Part shown: in pieces, positions 17,392 through 25,878 of the stretch
Layout: every line of letters starts with the position of its first letter
Position numbering within the stretch: the first letter of the stretch is position 1
Assembly: GCF_035325945.1 (NCBI RefSeq)
Contig: NZ_DAOKYX010000002.1
Location: 118,327 to 182,326, forward strand
Source: Parvibaculum sp035325945
GTDB taxonomy: Bacteria; Pseudomonadota; Alphaproteobacteria; Parvibaculales; Parvibaculaceae
Length of the DNA: 64,000 nt
Direction: 5' to 3'
Notes under the pieces: model-generated
The model's input: only the letters and a program-made list of their open reading frames with translations
What the model was told of the DNA's origin: nothing
The model's database searches: none
Position numbers and translations under genes: made by a program

Positions 17392-18240
17392 TCAGGCTTC
17401 GACGGGCATGCCCTTGACCGCGCCCCACTCCGACCATGAGCCATCATAGACCGAAGTCTGCCGATGGCCGAGCACCGCAAGGCCGAGCGCGAGAATGCAG
17501 GCGCTGACGCCCGAGCCGCAGGTGGTGATGACAGGGCGGGAGAGGTCTATGCCGGCGGTCTCGAAGAGCGAGCGCAATTCGGCAGGGGGCTTCAGCGTGC
17601 CGTCCGCCTGGACGAGTTCGGCCGAGGGCAGGTTGTGGCTGCCGGGTATGTGCCCACCCTTGAGGCCGGGCCGGGGCTCCGGCTCCACGGCGCGGAAGCG
17701 GCCACGGCTGCGCGCGTCGAGCACCTGTTCGGCGCATGTCTCGATATTGCGAAGCATCGCCTCGCGGTCGCGCAGGAGAAGCGCGTTGCGCCGCGCGGTG
17801 AAGTGGCGGGCGCTCGCATGCGAGCGCGCATCGCTGAGCGGGCGGCCTTCAGCCTTCCACTTTTTCAGCCCGCCATCGAGCACCACGACATCCTCATGGC
17901 CCATGACCCGGAACATCCACCAGACGCGCGGCGCGCTGAAGAGCCCCGCGCCGTCATAGACGACGATGCGGTTGCCATCGCCAAGGCCGAGGGCGCGGAC
18001 GCGCGCGGAAAACTTCTCGGGGCTCGGCAGCATGTGCGGGAAGGGGCTCGACGTATCGGCGATCTCGTCAATATCGAAATAGACCGCGCCGGGAATGTGC
18101 TCGCGCTCATATTCGGCGCGGGGGTCGCGCTGCGATTGGGGCATGTACCAGGAGCCGTCGACGATGCGGATGTCAGGCGCGTCGAGCCTCTGCGCCAGCC
18201 ACTCGGTGCTGACGAGCGGGCTTTCGGTCGATGCGGGCAT
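17392..18240 (-). CDS. sseA: 3-mercaptopyruvate sulfurtransferase
   Basis: The 282-residue protein consists of two rhodanese domains. The catalytic Cys241 lies in CGSGVSAC, the CGSGV loop typical of mercaptopyruvate sulfurtransferases rather than the CRKGV loop of thiosulfate sulfurtransferases. The enzyme moves sulfur from 3-mercaptopyruvate to acceptors such as cyanide or thiols. The gene follows cysK by 14 bases, linking cysteine synthesis with cysteine-derived sulfur transfer. Confidence 0.9.
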   Translation of the reverse strand: MPASTESPLVSTEWLAQRLDAPDIRIVDGSWYMPQSQRDPRAEYEREHIPGAVYFDIDEIADTSSPFPHMLPSPEKFSARVRALGLGDGNRIVVYDGAGLFSAPRVWWMFRVMGHEDVVVLDGGLKKWKAEGRPLSDARSHASARHFTARRNALLLRDREAMLRNIETCAEQVLDARSRGRFRAVEPEPRPGLKGGHIPGSHNLPSAELVQADGTLKPPAELRSLFETAGIDLSRPVITTCGSGVSACILALGLAVLGHRQTSVYDGSWSEWGAVKGMPVEA

Positions 18241-18254
18241 GTTGCTTCTCCGGA

Positions 18255-19253
18255 TCAGAGCCAGGCAGGCGTCGGCAGGTTCTTCTCCCGGAGGAAGGCG
18301 GGATTGAAGAGCTTGCTCTGATAGCGGGTGCCGTAATCGCAGAGGATGGTGACGATTGTATGGCCGGGGCCGAGCTGGCGGGCGAGACGGATGGCGCCGG
18401 CGACATTGATGCCGCTCGAGCCTCCGAGGCAGAGGCCCTCTTCCTTGAGAAGGTCGAAGATGATCGGCAGCGCTTCCTCGTCCGGGATCTGATAGGCCTC
18501 GTCGATGGGCGCGCCTTCGAGATTGGCGGTGATGCGCCCCTGGCCGATGCCTTCGGTGATGGAGCTGCCCTCGGCCTTCAGTTCGCCATGCTTGTAGTAG
18601 TGATAGAGCGCCGCGCCCATCGGGTCGGAAAGCGCGATGGTGACGTTCTTGTTGCGCTCCTTGAGGGCCATGCCGATGCCGGCCAGCGTGCCGCCCGTGC
18701 CCACGGCGCAGGTGAAGCCGTCGATCTTGCCATCCGTCTGCGCCCAGATCTCAGGGCCGGTTGTTTCGATATGCGCCTGGCGGTTCGCCACATTGTCGAA
18801 CTGGTTCGCCCAGATCGCGCCGTTCGGTTCCTTTGCCGCGAGCTCGTCTGCGAGCCGGCCTGAATATTTCACGTAGTTGTTCGGGTCCTTGTAGGGAACG
18901 GCCGGCACCTCGATCAGCTCCGCGCCGCAGAGGCGAAGCATGTCCTTCTTTTCCTGCGACTGCGTTTCGGGAATGACGATCACGCTGCGAAAGCCGAGGG
19001 CGTTGCCGACGAGAGCGAGCCCGATGCCTGTATTGCCGGCCGTGCCTTCGACGATGGTGCCGCCGGGGCGGAGCTGGCCCTTCGCCATCGCGTCCTTGAT
19101 GATGTAGAGCGCGGCGCGGTCCTTCACCGACTGGCCGGGATTGAGGAATTCCGCCTTGCCCAGAATTTCGCAGCCCGTCTCCTCGGAGGCGCGCTTCAAG
19201 CGGATCAACGGCGTATGGCCGATCGAATCCACGAGTCCGTTTCTGATATCCAT
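18255..19253 (-). CDS. cysK: Cysteine synthase A (O-acetylserine sulfhydrylase)
   Basis: The 332-residue PLP enzyme has the lysine motif NPGQSVKDRA (K44), the substrate loop EGTAGNTGIGLA, and the glycine-rich PLP phosphate loop CAVGTGGTLAGIG. It converts O-acetylserine and sulfide to cysteine. EGTAGNTG in place of the commoner EPTSGNTG is seen in a subgroup that also includes cystathionine beta-synthase-like enzymes, so substrate preference is not certain. First gene of cysK-sseA-GNAT. Confidence 0.88.
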   Translation of the reverse strand: MDIRNGLVDSIGHTPLIRLKRASEETGCEILGKAEFLNPGQSVKDRAALYIIKDAMAKGQLRPGGTIVEGTAGNTGIGLALVGNALGFRSVIVIPETQSQEKKDMLRLCGAELIEVPAVPYKDPNNYVKYSGRLADELAAKEPNGAIWANQFDNVANRQAHIETTGPEIWAQTDGKIDGFTCAVGTGGTLAGIGMALKERNKNVTIALSDPMGAALYHYYKHGELKAEGSSITEGIGQGRITANLEGAPIDEAYQIPDEEALPIIFDLLKEEGLCLGGSSGINVAGAIRLARQLGPGHTIVTILCDYGTRYQSKLFNPAFLREKNLPTPAWL

Positions 19254-19360
19254 GATTGTCCGGTCTTGATTGAGGAGTGGCGCACAGGCATCGAGGTGCT
19301 GTGCTCAGAACATACGGAGCGTTGGCTTCGCGTTCAAGGCGCGGGGCGCATGAGGGTTCT

Positions 19361-19975
19361 TCATTTAATTTTTGTTTTATTGGCGCTAAGCCATTGAATC
19401 ATAAGAAATGTCTTCGCGTCTCTGATGCGCCCGTCCATGGTTGCGGTTTGCGCCTCCGCGAGCGGCACGACTACCGCGCGAATGTCCTCATGCTCATGGG
19501 CGAGACCGTGTACGCCGCCGATGCGCGAGAGATCGGCGCGCGCCGCGTAGATGTGGGTGCGCTCGCCATAGCCGCCCGGCGACGACCAGGCGGTGGTGAT
19601 GTGAACCGGCTCGCCGATGGCGCAGCCCGCTTCCTCGAGCGCTTCACGGCGAACGACCTCGATCGGCGTTTCGCCGGGATCGACTATGCCCGCGATCGCC
19701 TCGAAGAGCCATGTCGCCTCGTCATGGACGAGGCCGCAGGCGCGGAATTGCTCGATGAGGACGACGGCGTCGAGCGCGGGATCGTAGGGGATCACCATCG
19801 CGACCTCGCCGATCGTGTACATGTCGCGCGTGACGGTATCGGACCAGGTCCCATCGAAGCGGCGATGGCGGAAAGTGAAGCGCTCGAGCCTGCCCCAGCC
19901 GCGGCCGATGAGTTCGCGCGAGCGGATTTCCACGTCATCGAGCGTGCGTGGCGTCGGGATCAGGCGATCTTCCAT
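19361..19975 (-). CDS. Nudix hydrolase, ADP-ribose pyrophosphatase type
   Basis: The 204-residue protein contains a full Nudix box at residues 96-118 (G96, E102, R110, E111, E114, E115, G117). The preceding region WLFEAIAGIVDPGE and the N-terminal beta domain fit the NudF/ADP-ribose pyrophosphatase subfamily, which splits ADP-ribose into AMP and ribose 5-phosphate with Mg2+. It stands 107 bases upstream of cysK on the same strand; whether it shares its transcript is unclear. Confidence 0.88.
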   Translation of the reverse strand: MEDRLIPTPRTLDDVEIRSRELIGRGWGRLERFTFRHRRFDGTWSDTVTRDMYTIGEVAMVIPYDPALDAVVLIEQFRACGLVHDEATWLFEAIAGIVDPGETPIEVVRREALEEAGCAIGEPVHITTAWSSPGGYGERTHIYAARADLSRIGGVHGLAHEHEDIRAVVVPLAEAQTATMDGRIRDAKTFLMIQWLSANKTKIK

Positions 19976-20032
19976 TCCGGGGCTCCGGGTTTCTTCCGTG
20001 GCGGAAGCTCAAGGCGGGGCCCGAAGTCTAGA

Positions 20033-21289
20033 TCAGGGTCTTGTCAGCGTCACCTGCGTGACGTCGATCTGTCCTGCGCGGAAGCCCGCCTCGCAATAGG
20101 CGAGGTAGTATTCCCACAGCCGCCGGAAGCGCTCGTCGAAGCCGAGATGCTGAATGTCCGGCCATGCGGCGCGAAAGCGCTGGCGCCAGAGCTTCAGCGT
20201 CTCGGCATAGTCGAGGCCGAAGTCGAGATTGCCGGCCCAGGTGAGGCCCGCGCGCGCGACCTGCTCTCTGAGCGCTGACGGCGAAGGCAGCATGCCGCCG
20301 GGGAAGATGTAGCGCTGGATGAAGTCGGCGCTCTTGCGATAGGCGGGGAAGATGCTGTCCTCGATGGTGATGATCTGGAGGCCCGCCACGCCGCCGGGCT
20401 TCAGGCAGTCGCGCAGCTTGCCGAAATAGGTGGGCCAATAGGCTTCGCCGACCGCCTCGAACATTTCGATCGATGCGACGCGGTCGAAGCGTTCTTCGAT
20501 ATCGCGATAGTCCTGATAGCGGATCTCGACCCTGTCGGAGAGGCCCTTTGCAGCGATCCGCTCGCGCGCGAAAGCGAGCTGTTCCTTGCTGATGGTGATG
20601 CCGGTGACGCGGCAGCCGATCTCGCTTGCGGCATATTCCGCGAAGCCGCCCCAGCCCGAGCCGATTTCGAGCAGATGGTGCTCGGGCCGCAGGTCGATGC
20701 GTTCGGCGAGCGAGCGGTATTTGTTGATCTGGGCGTCCGAAAGGTCCTGCCCCTGGTGCGCGAACCGCGCGGAGGAATAGGTCATCGTGCCGTCGAGCCA
20801 GCGGCGGTAGAAGCCGTTGCCGAGATCGTAGTGGAACTCGATGTTGCGCCGCGCGCCGCGCCGCGAGTTTCGCCGGACGAGATGCAGAAGCCGCGCGCCG
20901 AACCGGACCGCGCCGAGGCCGAGAAATCTCTCGCGGAGCACGTCGCGGTTGCGGGCGAAGAGTTCGAGGAAGGAGGCGATGTTGGGGCTGTCCCACATGC
21001 CGTCGAGAAACGCCTCGGCGGCGCCGAGATCGCCCGCGGCGAAGAGGCGGCGGGCCAGCCCGAAATCCCTGATCTCCATCACGGCGTCGGCGCCGGGTTC
21101 CCGCCCGCTGAAGCGCAAGCTGCGGCCATCGGGAAGCAGGATGGTGAGGCTTCCGCGTCGCATATGGACAAGCGCGCGAAAGACGAGGCGGACAAGGCGT
21201 GGAAGGCCCGTTATGCGGCCGAGATTGGAGGCGGTGACGTCGATCGTCTCCGCGCCTCGTGTCGAACACTCTTCGAGATACTGCGTCAT
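20033..21289 (-). CDS. cfa: Cyclopropane-fatty-acyl-phospholipid synthase
   Basis: The 418-residue protein has the S-adenosylmethionine-binding motif LLEIGSGWGGFAEYAA, the conserved NIEFHYDLGNGFY, MTYSSARF and the C-terminal YYLAYCEAGFRAG that mark CFA synthases. It methylenates unsaturated membrane phospholipid acyl chains, usually on entry to stationary phase or acid stress. The ATG at 21289 follows GGGGGAC; the longer frame upstream runs through tRNA-Asn and is rejected. Confidence 0.93.
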   Translation of the reverse strand: MTQYLEECSTRGAETIDVTASNLGRITGLPRLVRLVFRALVHMRRGSLTILLPDGRSLRFSGREPGADAVMEIRDFGLARRLFAAGDLGAAEAFLDGMWDSPNIASFLELFARNRDVLRERFLGLGAVRFGARLLHLVRRNSRRGARRNIEFHYDLGNGFYRRWLDGTMTYSSARFAHQGQDLSDAQINKYRSLAERIDLRPEHHLLEIGSGWGGFAEYAASEIGCRVTGITISKEQLAFARERIAAKGLSDRVEIRYQDYRDIEERFDRVASIEMFEAVGEAYWPTYFGKLRDCLKPGGVAGLQIITIEDSIFPAYRKSADFIQRYIFPGGMLPSPSALREQVARAGLTWAGNLDFGLDYAETLKLWRQRFRAAWPDIQHLGFDERFRRLWEYYLAYCEAGFRAGQIDVTQVTLTRP

Positions 21290-21385
21290 GCGAGCGTCCC
21301 CCGTAGGTTCTTCGCATGAGCATATAGCGAGCAGGGCGCCCGGTGCGACTGGTTCTTCGAGCACCTTCCGCGCCGGGGCGGGGCC

Positions 21386-21425
21386 GAAAGAAAAAGGGGC
21401 CCGGCTTCGTCGGAAACCGGACCCC
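21386..21425 (-). terminator. Terminator after tRNA-Asn
   Basis: Read on the minus strand, GGGGTCCGG (21425-21417) and CCGGGCCCC (21404-21396) form a 9-bp stem with one T-G pair, followed by TTTTTCTTTC. It lies 8 bases after the tRNA-Asn 3' end. Confidence 0.8.
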
Positions 21426-21432
21426 TCGAAAC

Positions 21433-21507
21433 TGGCTCCCCGGGCCGGACTCGAACCAGCGACCAAGCGGTTAACAGCCGCTTGCTCTACCACTGAGCTA
21501 CCGGGGA
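21433..21507 (-). tRNA. tRNA-Asn (anticodon GTT)
   Basis: A 75-base cloverleaf with acceptor stem TCCCCGG/CCGGGGA, T-loop TTCGAGT and anticodon loop CTGTTAA giving GTT. CCA is encoded. It is followed by its own terminator and marks the left edge of the exopolysaccharide locus. Confidence 0.96.
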
Positions 21508-21659
21508 TCACTTCGTCGCAACTCAACGACGAGGACGAGCGGTCCTATAGCAAAGTCGTTTGCCCCATGCCAGCCCAAATCTTGCCTCCGGCGCCGTGAA
21601 TACCCATTTGTTCGGCCAGTCCGGGCGTCAGGCCCTGTTTCCCAAGGAAAGCGAGAGGC

Positions 21660-21908
21660 ATGGCGACGGTTCGCTTCGGTAGCAGGCGGTTCAAGGTTCC
21701 CGGTTCGCCGACCATGCGGCGCGTGACCGGAGCGGCGCTTGTGGGCGGTGGAGTGCTCGGTTTCCTGCCGGTTCTCGGCTTCTGGATGCTGCCGCTCGGG
21801 GTCGTGGTGCTGTCGGTCGATTCGCATCCGGTGCGCCGCGTGCGGCGCCGGACGGAGGTCTGGTGGGCGCGGCGGCGGAACGGCCGGGACGAGCGCTTCG
21901 GCGGCTAG
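21660..21908 (+). CDS. Small membrane protein, PGPGW-like
   Basis: The 82-residue protein has a basic N-terminus, a hydrophobic hairpin (ALVGGGVLGFLPVLGFWMLPLGVVVLSV, roughly residues 26-52) and a strongly basic C-terminal tail rich in Arg and Trp. The central Gly/Pro-rich pattern resembles the PGPGW family of putative membrane proteins of unknown function. Its end overlaps the end of the convergent deacetylase gene by four bases. Assignment is tentative. Confidence 0.6.
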   Translation: MATVRFGSRRFKVPGSPTMRRVTGAALVGGGVLGFLPVLGFWMLPLGVVVLSVDSHPVRRVRRRTEVWWARRRNGRDERFGG

Positions 21909-22987
21909 TCGATCGCCTCTCCGGCAAGCGGCCTCGCCAGGGCGAAGGGAAGGCCGCTCAGCAGCACCTCGATGATTCTCACATCCTGATAGTCGCCATT
22001 GAGCGAGAGGCGCGGCAGGCGCGTCAGCCGGTCCCTGTGGGACGGTCGGATCAGCCCCTTGCGGGTCGTCGTGGCCGAGCGGAAGCCGAACCGGGCGGCA
22101 AGCGCAAATTCGCGCTCGCCCGCCGAGCCGGGGTCGCCATAGGGATAGGAGAAATGGGTGGGCTTCAGCCCAAGCTCCGCCTCATGGCGCGCGAGGCCCA
22201 GGGCGATCTCGTCATGCGCGCGTGCCTCCGGCAGCCCGGCAAGGGCGAAATGTCCGGCCGTATGCGCCTCGATGGATGCGAGCGGATGGGCGGCAAGCTC
22301 GCGCACCTCGCCCCAGCTCATCGAAAGCTCACGTGTCACGCGCCCGGGCTCGATGCCGTGCTCGACCGCAAGGCGGATGATTTCGTCCCGCGTGTGGTCT
22401 TCGGGCCCGCCGCGCAGGCGCCAGTAGATTGCCGACCAGGCGGCGTTCTTCTCTGCGAGGCTCGCGCAGGAAAACACCTCCTCGCCATCCACGAAGCTGA
22501 CGCGCAAGTCTCTCGCCGCGCCGATGACCTGCTCGAGCAGAACCCACCAGAGGACCGCCGTGCCGTCGGGCAGGCTCGTTGCCAGATAGACCGTGAACGG
22601 AACATTGTGGCGCGCAAAGACAGGCGCAGCGACGGTGAGATTGTCGCGGTAGCCGTCATCGAGAGTGAAGACGGCGAAGCGCTCTCCGGTCTCGCCCGCG
22701 GCGAGGCGGGAGACGGCTTCATCGAGGCTGAGGCAGAGATAGCCCATTTCCTGCACGCGCGTGATGACGGCATCGAGGAAGGTGGGCGTGACTTCGAGAA
22801 TGCGGTTCGGCGCGAAATCCTCGCCATCGGGCTTGCGCACGCGATGAAGCATGAAGATCACGCCCGCCCCGGCCAGTGCCTTCGGGGCGAGTCGGTGTGC
22901 GCCGCTCGCATGAAGGGCGAGGAGGCCATGCCGCGCCAGAGGCGTTTTCTGCGCCAGGGGTCGTGGTTTTTCCGATGCGACATTCAT
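21905..22987 (-). CDS. Polysaccharide deacetylase family protein
   Basis: The 360-residue protein has a NodB-type domain. AVFTLDDGYRDN (D110, D111) supplies the metal and catalytic acids, and AHTAGH (H242, H246) supplies the metal histidines. FSYPYGDPG near residue 285 is the conserved arginine/proline motif region. Relatives remove N-acetyl groups from extracellular polysaccharides. The insert between the motifs (residues 150-220) is longer than in minimal NodB. ATG 22987 is chosen; a longer frame to 23152 lacks family support. It diverges from the acyltransferase-like gene at 23182. Confidence 0.85.
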   Translation of the reverse strand: MNVASEKPRPLAQKTPLARHGLLALHASGAHRLAPKALAGAGVIFMLHRVRKPDGEDFAPNRILEVTPTFLDAVITRVQEMGYLCLSLDEAVSRLAAGETGERFAVFTLDDGYRDNLTVAAPVFARHNVPFTVYLATSLPDGTAVLWWVLLEQVIGAARDLRVSFVDGEEVFSCASLAEKNAAWSAIYWRLRGGPEDHTRDEIIRLAVEHGIEPGRVTRELSMSWGEVRELAAHPLASIEAHTAGHFALAGLPEARAHDEIALGLARHEAELGLKPTHFSYPYGDPGSAGEREFALAARFGFRSATTTRKGLIRPSHRDRLTRLPRLSLNGDYQDVRIIEVLLSGLPFALARPLAGEAID

Positions 22988-23181
22988 GCGTCGAGGTCCT
23001 CGGCGCCGGGGAAGCGAAGTGGGGCCGGATGCGGGCCAGGGTAGCACGGCGATTGCAACCGGCACGGTGTGGCGAGAATGCGCGTCCGGAATTGAGAAAA
23101 GATTGATGCAAGCCGGCGCATCGAGCCTCGAAACGCGGAAAAAGCGTTTCAACTTGATCCATCGGCAAGGCGAGGCCCCCC

Positions 23182-24471
23182 GTGAAGCCGCTGACGAATA
23201 AGAACGACGCAGAGAAGCAGTCCTTCGCGCCCATTAACCATTGGCCCCAGCGCCACGGCGAAGCCGGGCGGGTCATTCACGGGCCGTGGTCGCGCAAGCC
23301 CGAAGTGCTTCTCACCGTTCATGACAGTTTCGAGGGGCTACGTTCCATTTGGACCGCGCTCGAGGTGGTGGCCGATTGCACGGTATTCCAGACCCATGCC
23401 TGGCTCTCGGCGTGGTTCCGTCATGTCGGCGCGCGTCAGGGTATCGAGCCTGCGATTGTCGTCGGCTGGGATGGCGAGGGCGAGGCGGAAGGGCCGCTGT
23501 TCATCTTTCCGTTCGGGCTGAAGCGAGGCTTCTCCGGCACCCGGCTCGTCTGGCTCGGAGCTGAATTCTGCGACTATCAGGCGCCGATCCTTGCAAAGCG
23601 CTTCTCGCGGACGGTTCACAGGAGCCAGTTCAAGTCGCTCTGGGCAGAGGTCCGCGCGGCCCTGCCACACCACGACATTGTCGAACTCGACCGTCTGCCG
23701 GAATTCGTCGGCGAGCAACTGAACCCGCTGCTGGCACTCGGCAATGCGACACGGCACGCCTCATCCGCTCACATGACGCGGCTGAAGCCGGTCTGGAGCG
23801 CCTATTACGACGAGAAGCGCTCGTCCGGCAGCAAGAAGCGCGACAGGCAGAAGCGCCGCAAGCTCGAGGAGTTCGGCGAGGTCGCTCTGGTGACGCCGCA
23901 GTCCCCCGCAGAGATCGCCCGCTCCATCGACGAACTGATCGCCCAAAAGAGCGCGGCCTTCGCGCGCATGGGCGTTGCCAATCCATTTGCGCGGCCGGGC
24001 GTGCGCGAATTCTATCTCGAGCTTGCGACCGATCCGGCCGCCAAGGGGCTCATCCATGTCAGCCATCTCGATGTCGGCGGCAGGATCGCGGCCACGAATT
24101 GGGGCGTGAGCTTTCGCGGGCGTTATCACTATGTGCTGGCGAGCTATGCGGCGGCGGAGGAATTCGCGCGCTTCGGTCCCGGCATGGTGCAGCTCATGGA
24201 GCTGATGCGGCACGCGACGGAAACGGGACACGGGGAGTTCGACTTCACCATAGGCGACGAGCCCTACAAGGCCGACTGGTGCGAGGTCGAGACGCGGCTT
24301 TTCGATCATCTCGAGGCCGTGACCATGCGCGGCTGGCTGGCGCTCATGCCCGCGGTTCTGCGCCGCAGGGCTAAACGCTTCATCAAGCAGACGCCGGTAC
24401 TTTGGGAAGCGTTTACCCGCCTGCGTGCCGTCGCGGGCTCGCTGCCCGGCGCGGGAATGGCCCGGGTCTGA
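23182..24471 (+). CDS. FemAB/GNAT-like acyltransferase, first copy (BcsL/CelD type)
   Basis: The 429-residue protein has the Acetyltransf_6 fold found in exopolysaccharide loci. An N-terminal domain with FQTHAWLSAWFRH is followed by a second GNAT domain with SKKRDRQKRRKLEEFG, then HYVLASYAAAEEFARFGPG and the motif FDFTIGDEPYKADW, which is diagnostic of the family. Such proteins are thought to add acyl or aminoacyl groups to envelope polysaccharide precursors. The start is GTG at 23182 behind AAGGCGAGG. A paralogue lies two genes downstream, with the flippase gene between them. Confidence 0.82.
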   Translation: MKPLTNKNDAEKQSFAPINHWPQRHGEAGRVIHGPWSRKPEVLLTVHDSFEGLRSIWTALEVVADCTVFQTHAWLSAWFRHVGARQGIEPAIVVGWDGEGEAEGPLFIFPFGLKRGFSGTRLVWLGAEFCDYQAPILAKRFSRTVHRSQFKSLWAEVRAALPHHDIVELDRLPEFVGEQLNPLLALGNATRHASSAHMTRLKPVWSAYYDEKRSSGSKKRDRQKRRKLEEFGEVALVTPQSPAEIARSIDELIAQKSAAFARMGVANPFARPGVREFYLELATDPAAKGLIHVSHLDVGGRIAATNWGVSFRGRYHYVLASYAAAEEFARFGPGMVQLMELMRHATETGHGEFDFTIGDEPYKADWCEVETRLFDHLEAVTMRGWLALMPAVLRRRAKRFIKQTPVLWEAFTRLRAVAGSLPGAGMARV

Positions 24472-24487
24472 CAAGGAATCCGGCCCG

Positions 24488-25867
24488 ATGAACGCCACGG
24501 CGCTTCCTCATTCCCTGAGACGGCTCGGCGCAACGCTCGCCGCCATGCTTGCCGAGGGCCACCTCGCGCAGGTCGTGCGCGGGGCCGGTCTCGTCATGGG
24601 TATCCGCATCGCGGGAGCCGCCATCGCGCTGCTGAGCCAGGTGCTTCTCGCGCGCTGGATGGGCGCCTTCGAGTACGGCATTTTCGCCTATGTCTGGGTG
24701 TGGGTCATCATACTCGGCATCATCGCGCCGATGGGCTTCGGCACATCGACGCTCCGCTTCGTGCCGGATTATCGCATCAATGCGAAGTGGCGGCGGCTCG
24801 CAGGCATTCTCCACGATTCCTGGTGGATCGTGCTCGTGCTCGGCCTCGCATTCATGGTGCTGGGGCTCGCCGCTATCGGCATCCTCCGCAATGAAATCGA
24901 AGGCTATTACGTGCTCCCGCTCGTTCTGGCGATGATGTGCGTGCCGGGTTTCGCGCTGACCGACACGCTCGAGGGAACAGCCCGCGCTTTCGGCTGGGTG
25001 AGCCTTGCCTATCTCCCGGCCTATATCATCCGCCCGCTCGGCATCGTCGCCGTTGGCGCGCTCATCCATTTCATGTTCGGCGGGCTGACGGGCGTTGCCG
25101 CGGTGGCCGGCGCTCTCGCCGCGACGCTTCTCACGCTTGCCGGCCAGCGCTTCTTTCTCAATCGCCGCATCGGTGCGGCGATCCCGCGCGCGAAGCCCAT
25201 CCGCCACACGCGCTACTGGGTCGCGGCTTCGCTGCCGCTGGTGCTGGCCGAGGGGCTCTACCTTCTGCTTCTCAACACCGACATCGTTCTGCTCGGCTAT
25301 TTCGTCGATCCCAATGAGGTCGGCATCTATTTCGCGGCGACGCGGATCACCAATCTCGTCGTCTTCATCTATTTCGCGGTGGCGGCGCTCGCGGTTCCGA
25401 AATTCTCCGAACTTCATGCGGCCGGAGATCGCGTGGGATTGCAGGTCTTCGTCCACAACATCATTCAATGGATCTTCTGGCCGACGCTCGCGGCGGCGGG
25501 CTTCCTGCTGCTCATCGGCGAATTCGCGCTCAATCTCTTCGGCGAGGGGTTCGACAAGGGCTATCCGCTGCTCGCCGTGCTGATGCTTGGCTTCGTCGCG
25601 CGCGCCTCGACCGGCCCGGTCGAATATCTGCTCAACATGACGGGACACCAGAACCTGACCGCCGCCGTCTATGGCGCGGCGGCACTTCTCAACATCGCGC
25701 TCAATCTCGTGTTCGTGCCGCGTTTCGGCCTCATGGGCGCAGCGGCGGGGACGGCGGCCTCGCTCGTCTTCGCTAGCTTCTGTCTCTTCCTGATCGCGCG
25801 CCGCCGTCTCGGCATCACCTCTTTCGTGCTCTCGCGAAGCGGTTTCGCTTCGCCCGCCACTGTCTGA
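24488..25867 (+). CDS. Wzx-type polysaccharide flippase (MOP superfamily)
   Basis: The 459-residue integral membrane protein has about 12-14 hydrophobic helices and the MOP/oligosaccharide-flippase layout (GIRIAGAAIALLSQVLLAR early, then repeated helix pairs). It would move undecaprenyl-linked repeat units to the periplasmic face for polymerisation by the Wzy-type protein at 33833. ATG 24488 lies 16 bases after the preceding stop, so it is probably co-transcribed with the two acyltransferase genes. Confidence 0.88.
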   Translation: MNATALPHSLRRLGATLAAMLAEGHLAQVVRGAGLVMGIRIAGAAIALLSQVLLARWMGAFEYGIFAYVWVWVIILGIIAPMGFGTSTLRFVPDYRINAKWRRLAGILHDSWWIVLVLGLAFMVLGLAAIGILRNEIEGYYVLPLVLAMMCVPGFALTDTLEGTARAFGWVSLAYLPAYIIRPLGIVAVGALIHFMFGGLTGVAAVAGALAATLLTLAGQRFFLNRRIGAAIPRAKPIRHTRYWVAASLPLVLAEGLYLLLLNTDIVLLGYFVDPNEVGIYFAATRITNLVVFIYFAVAALAVPKFSELHAAGDRVGLQVFVHNIIQWIFWPTLAAAGFLLLIGEFALNLFGEGFDKGYPLLAVLMLGFVARASTGPVEYLLNMTGHQNLTAAVYGAAALLNIALNLVFVPRFGLMGAAAGTAASLVFASFCLFLIARRRLGITSFVLSRSGFASPATV

Positions 25868-25878
25868 AGGATCGATCG

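Noticed and set aside
23234..23241. TTAACCAT, a possible CtrA half-site
   Set aside because: It lies inside the coding start of the first acyltransferase gene, and a single half-site is expected by chance; similar TTAACC words upstream of the pilin (6833) and wza (30376) lack the second half.
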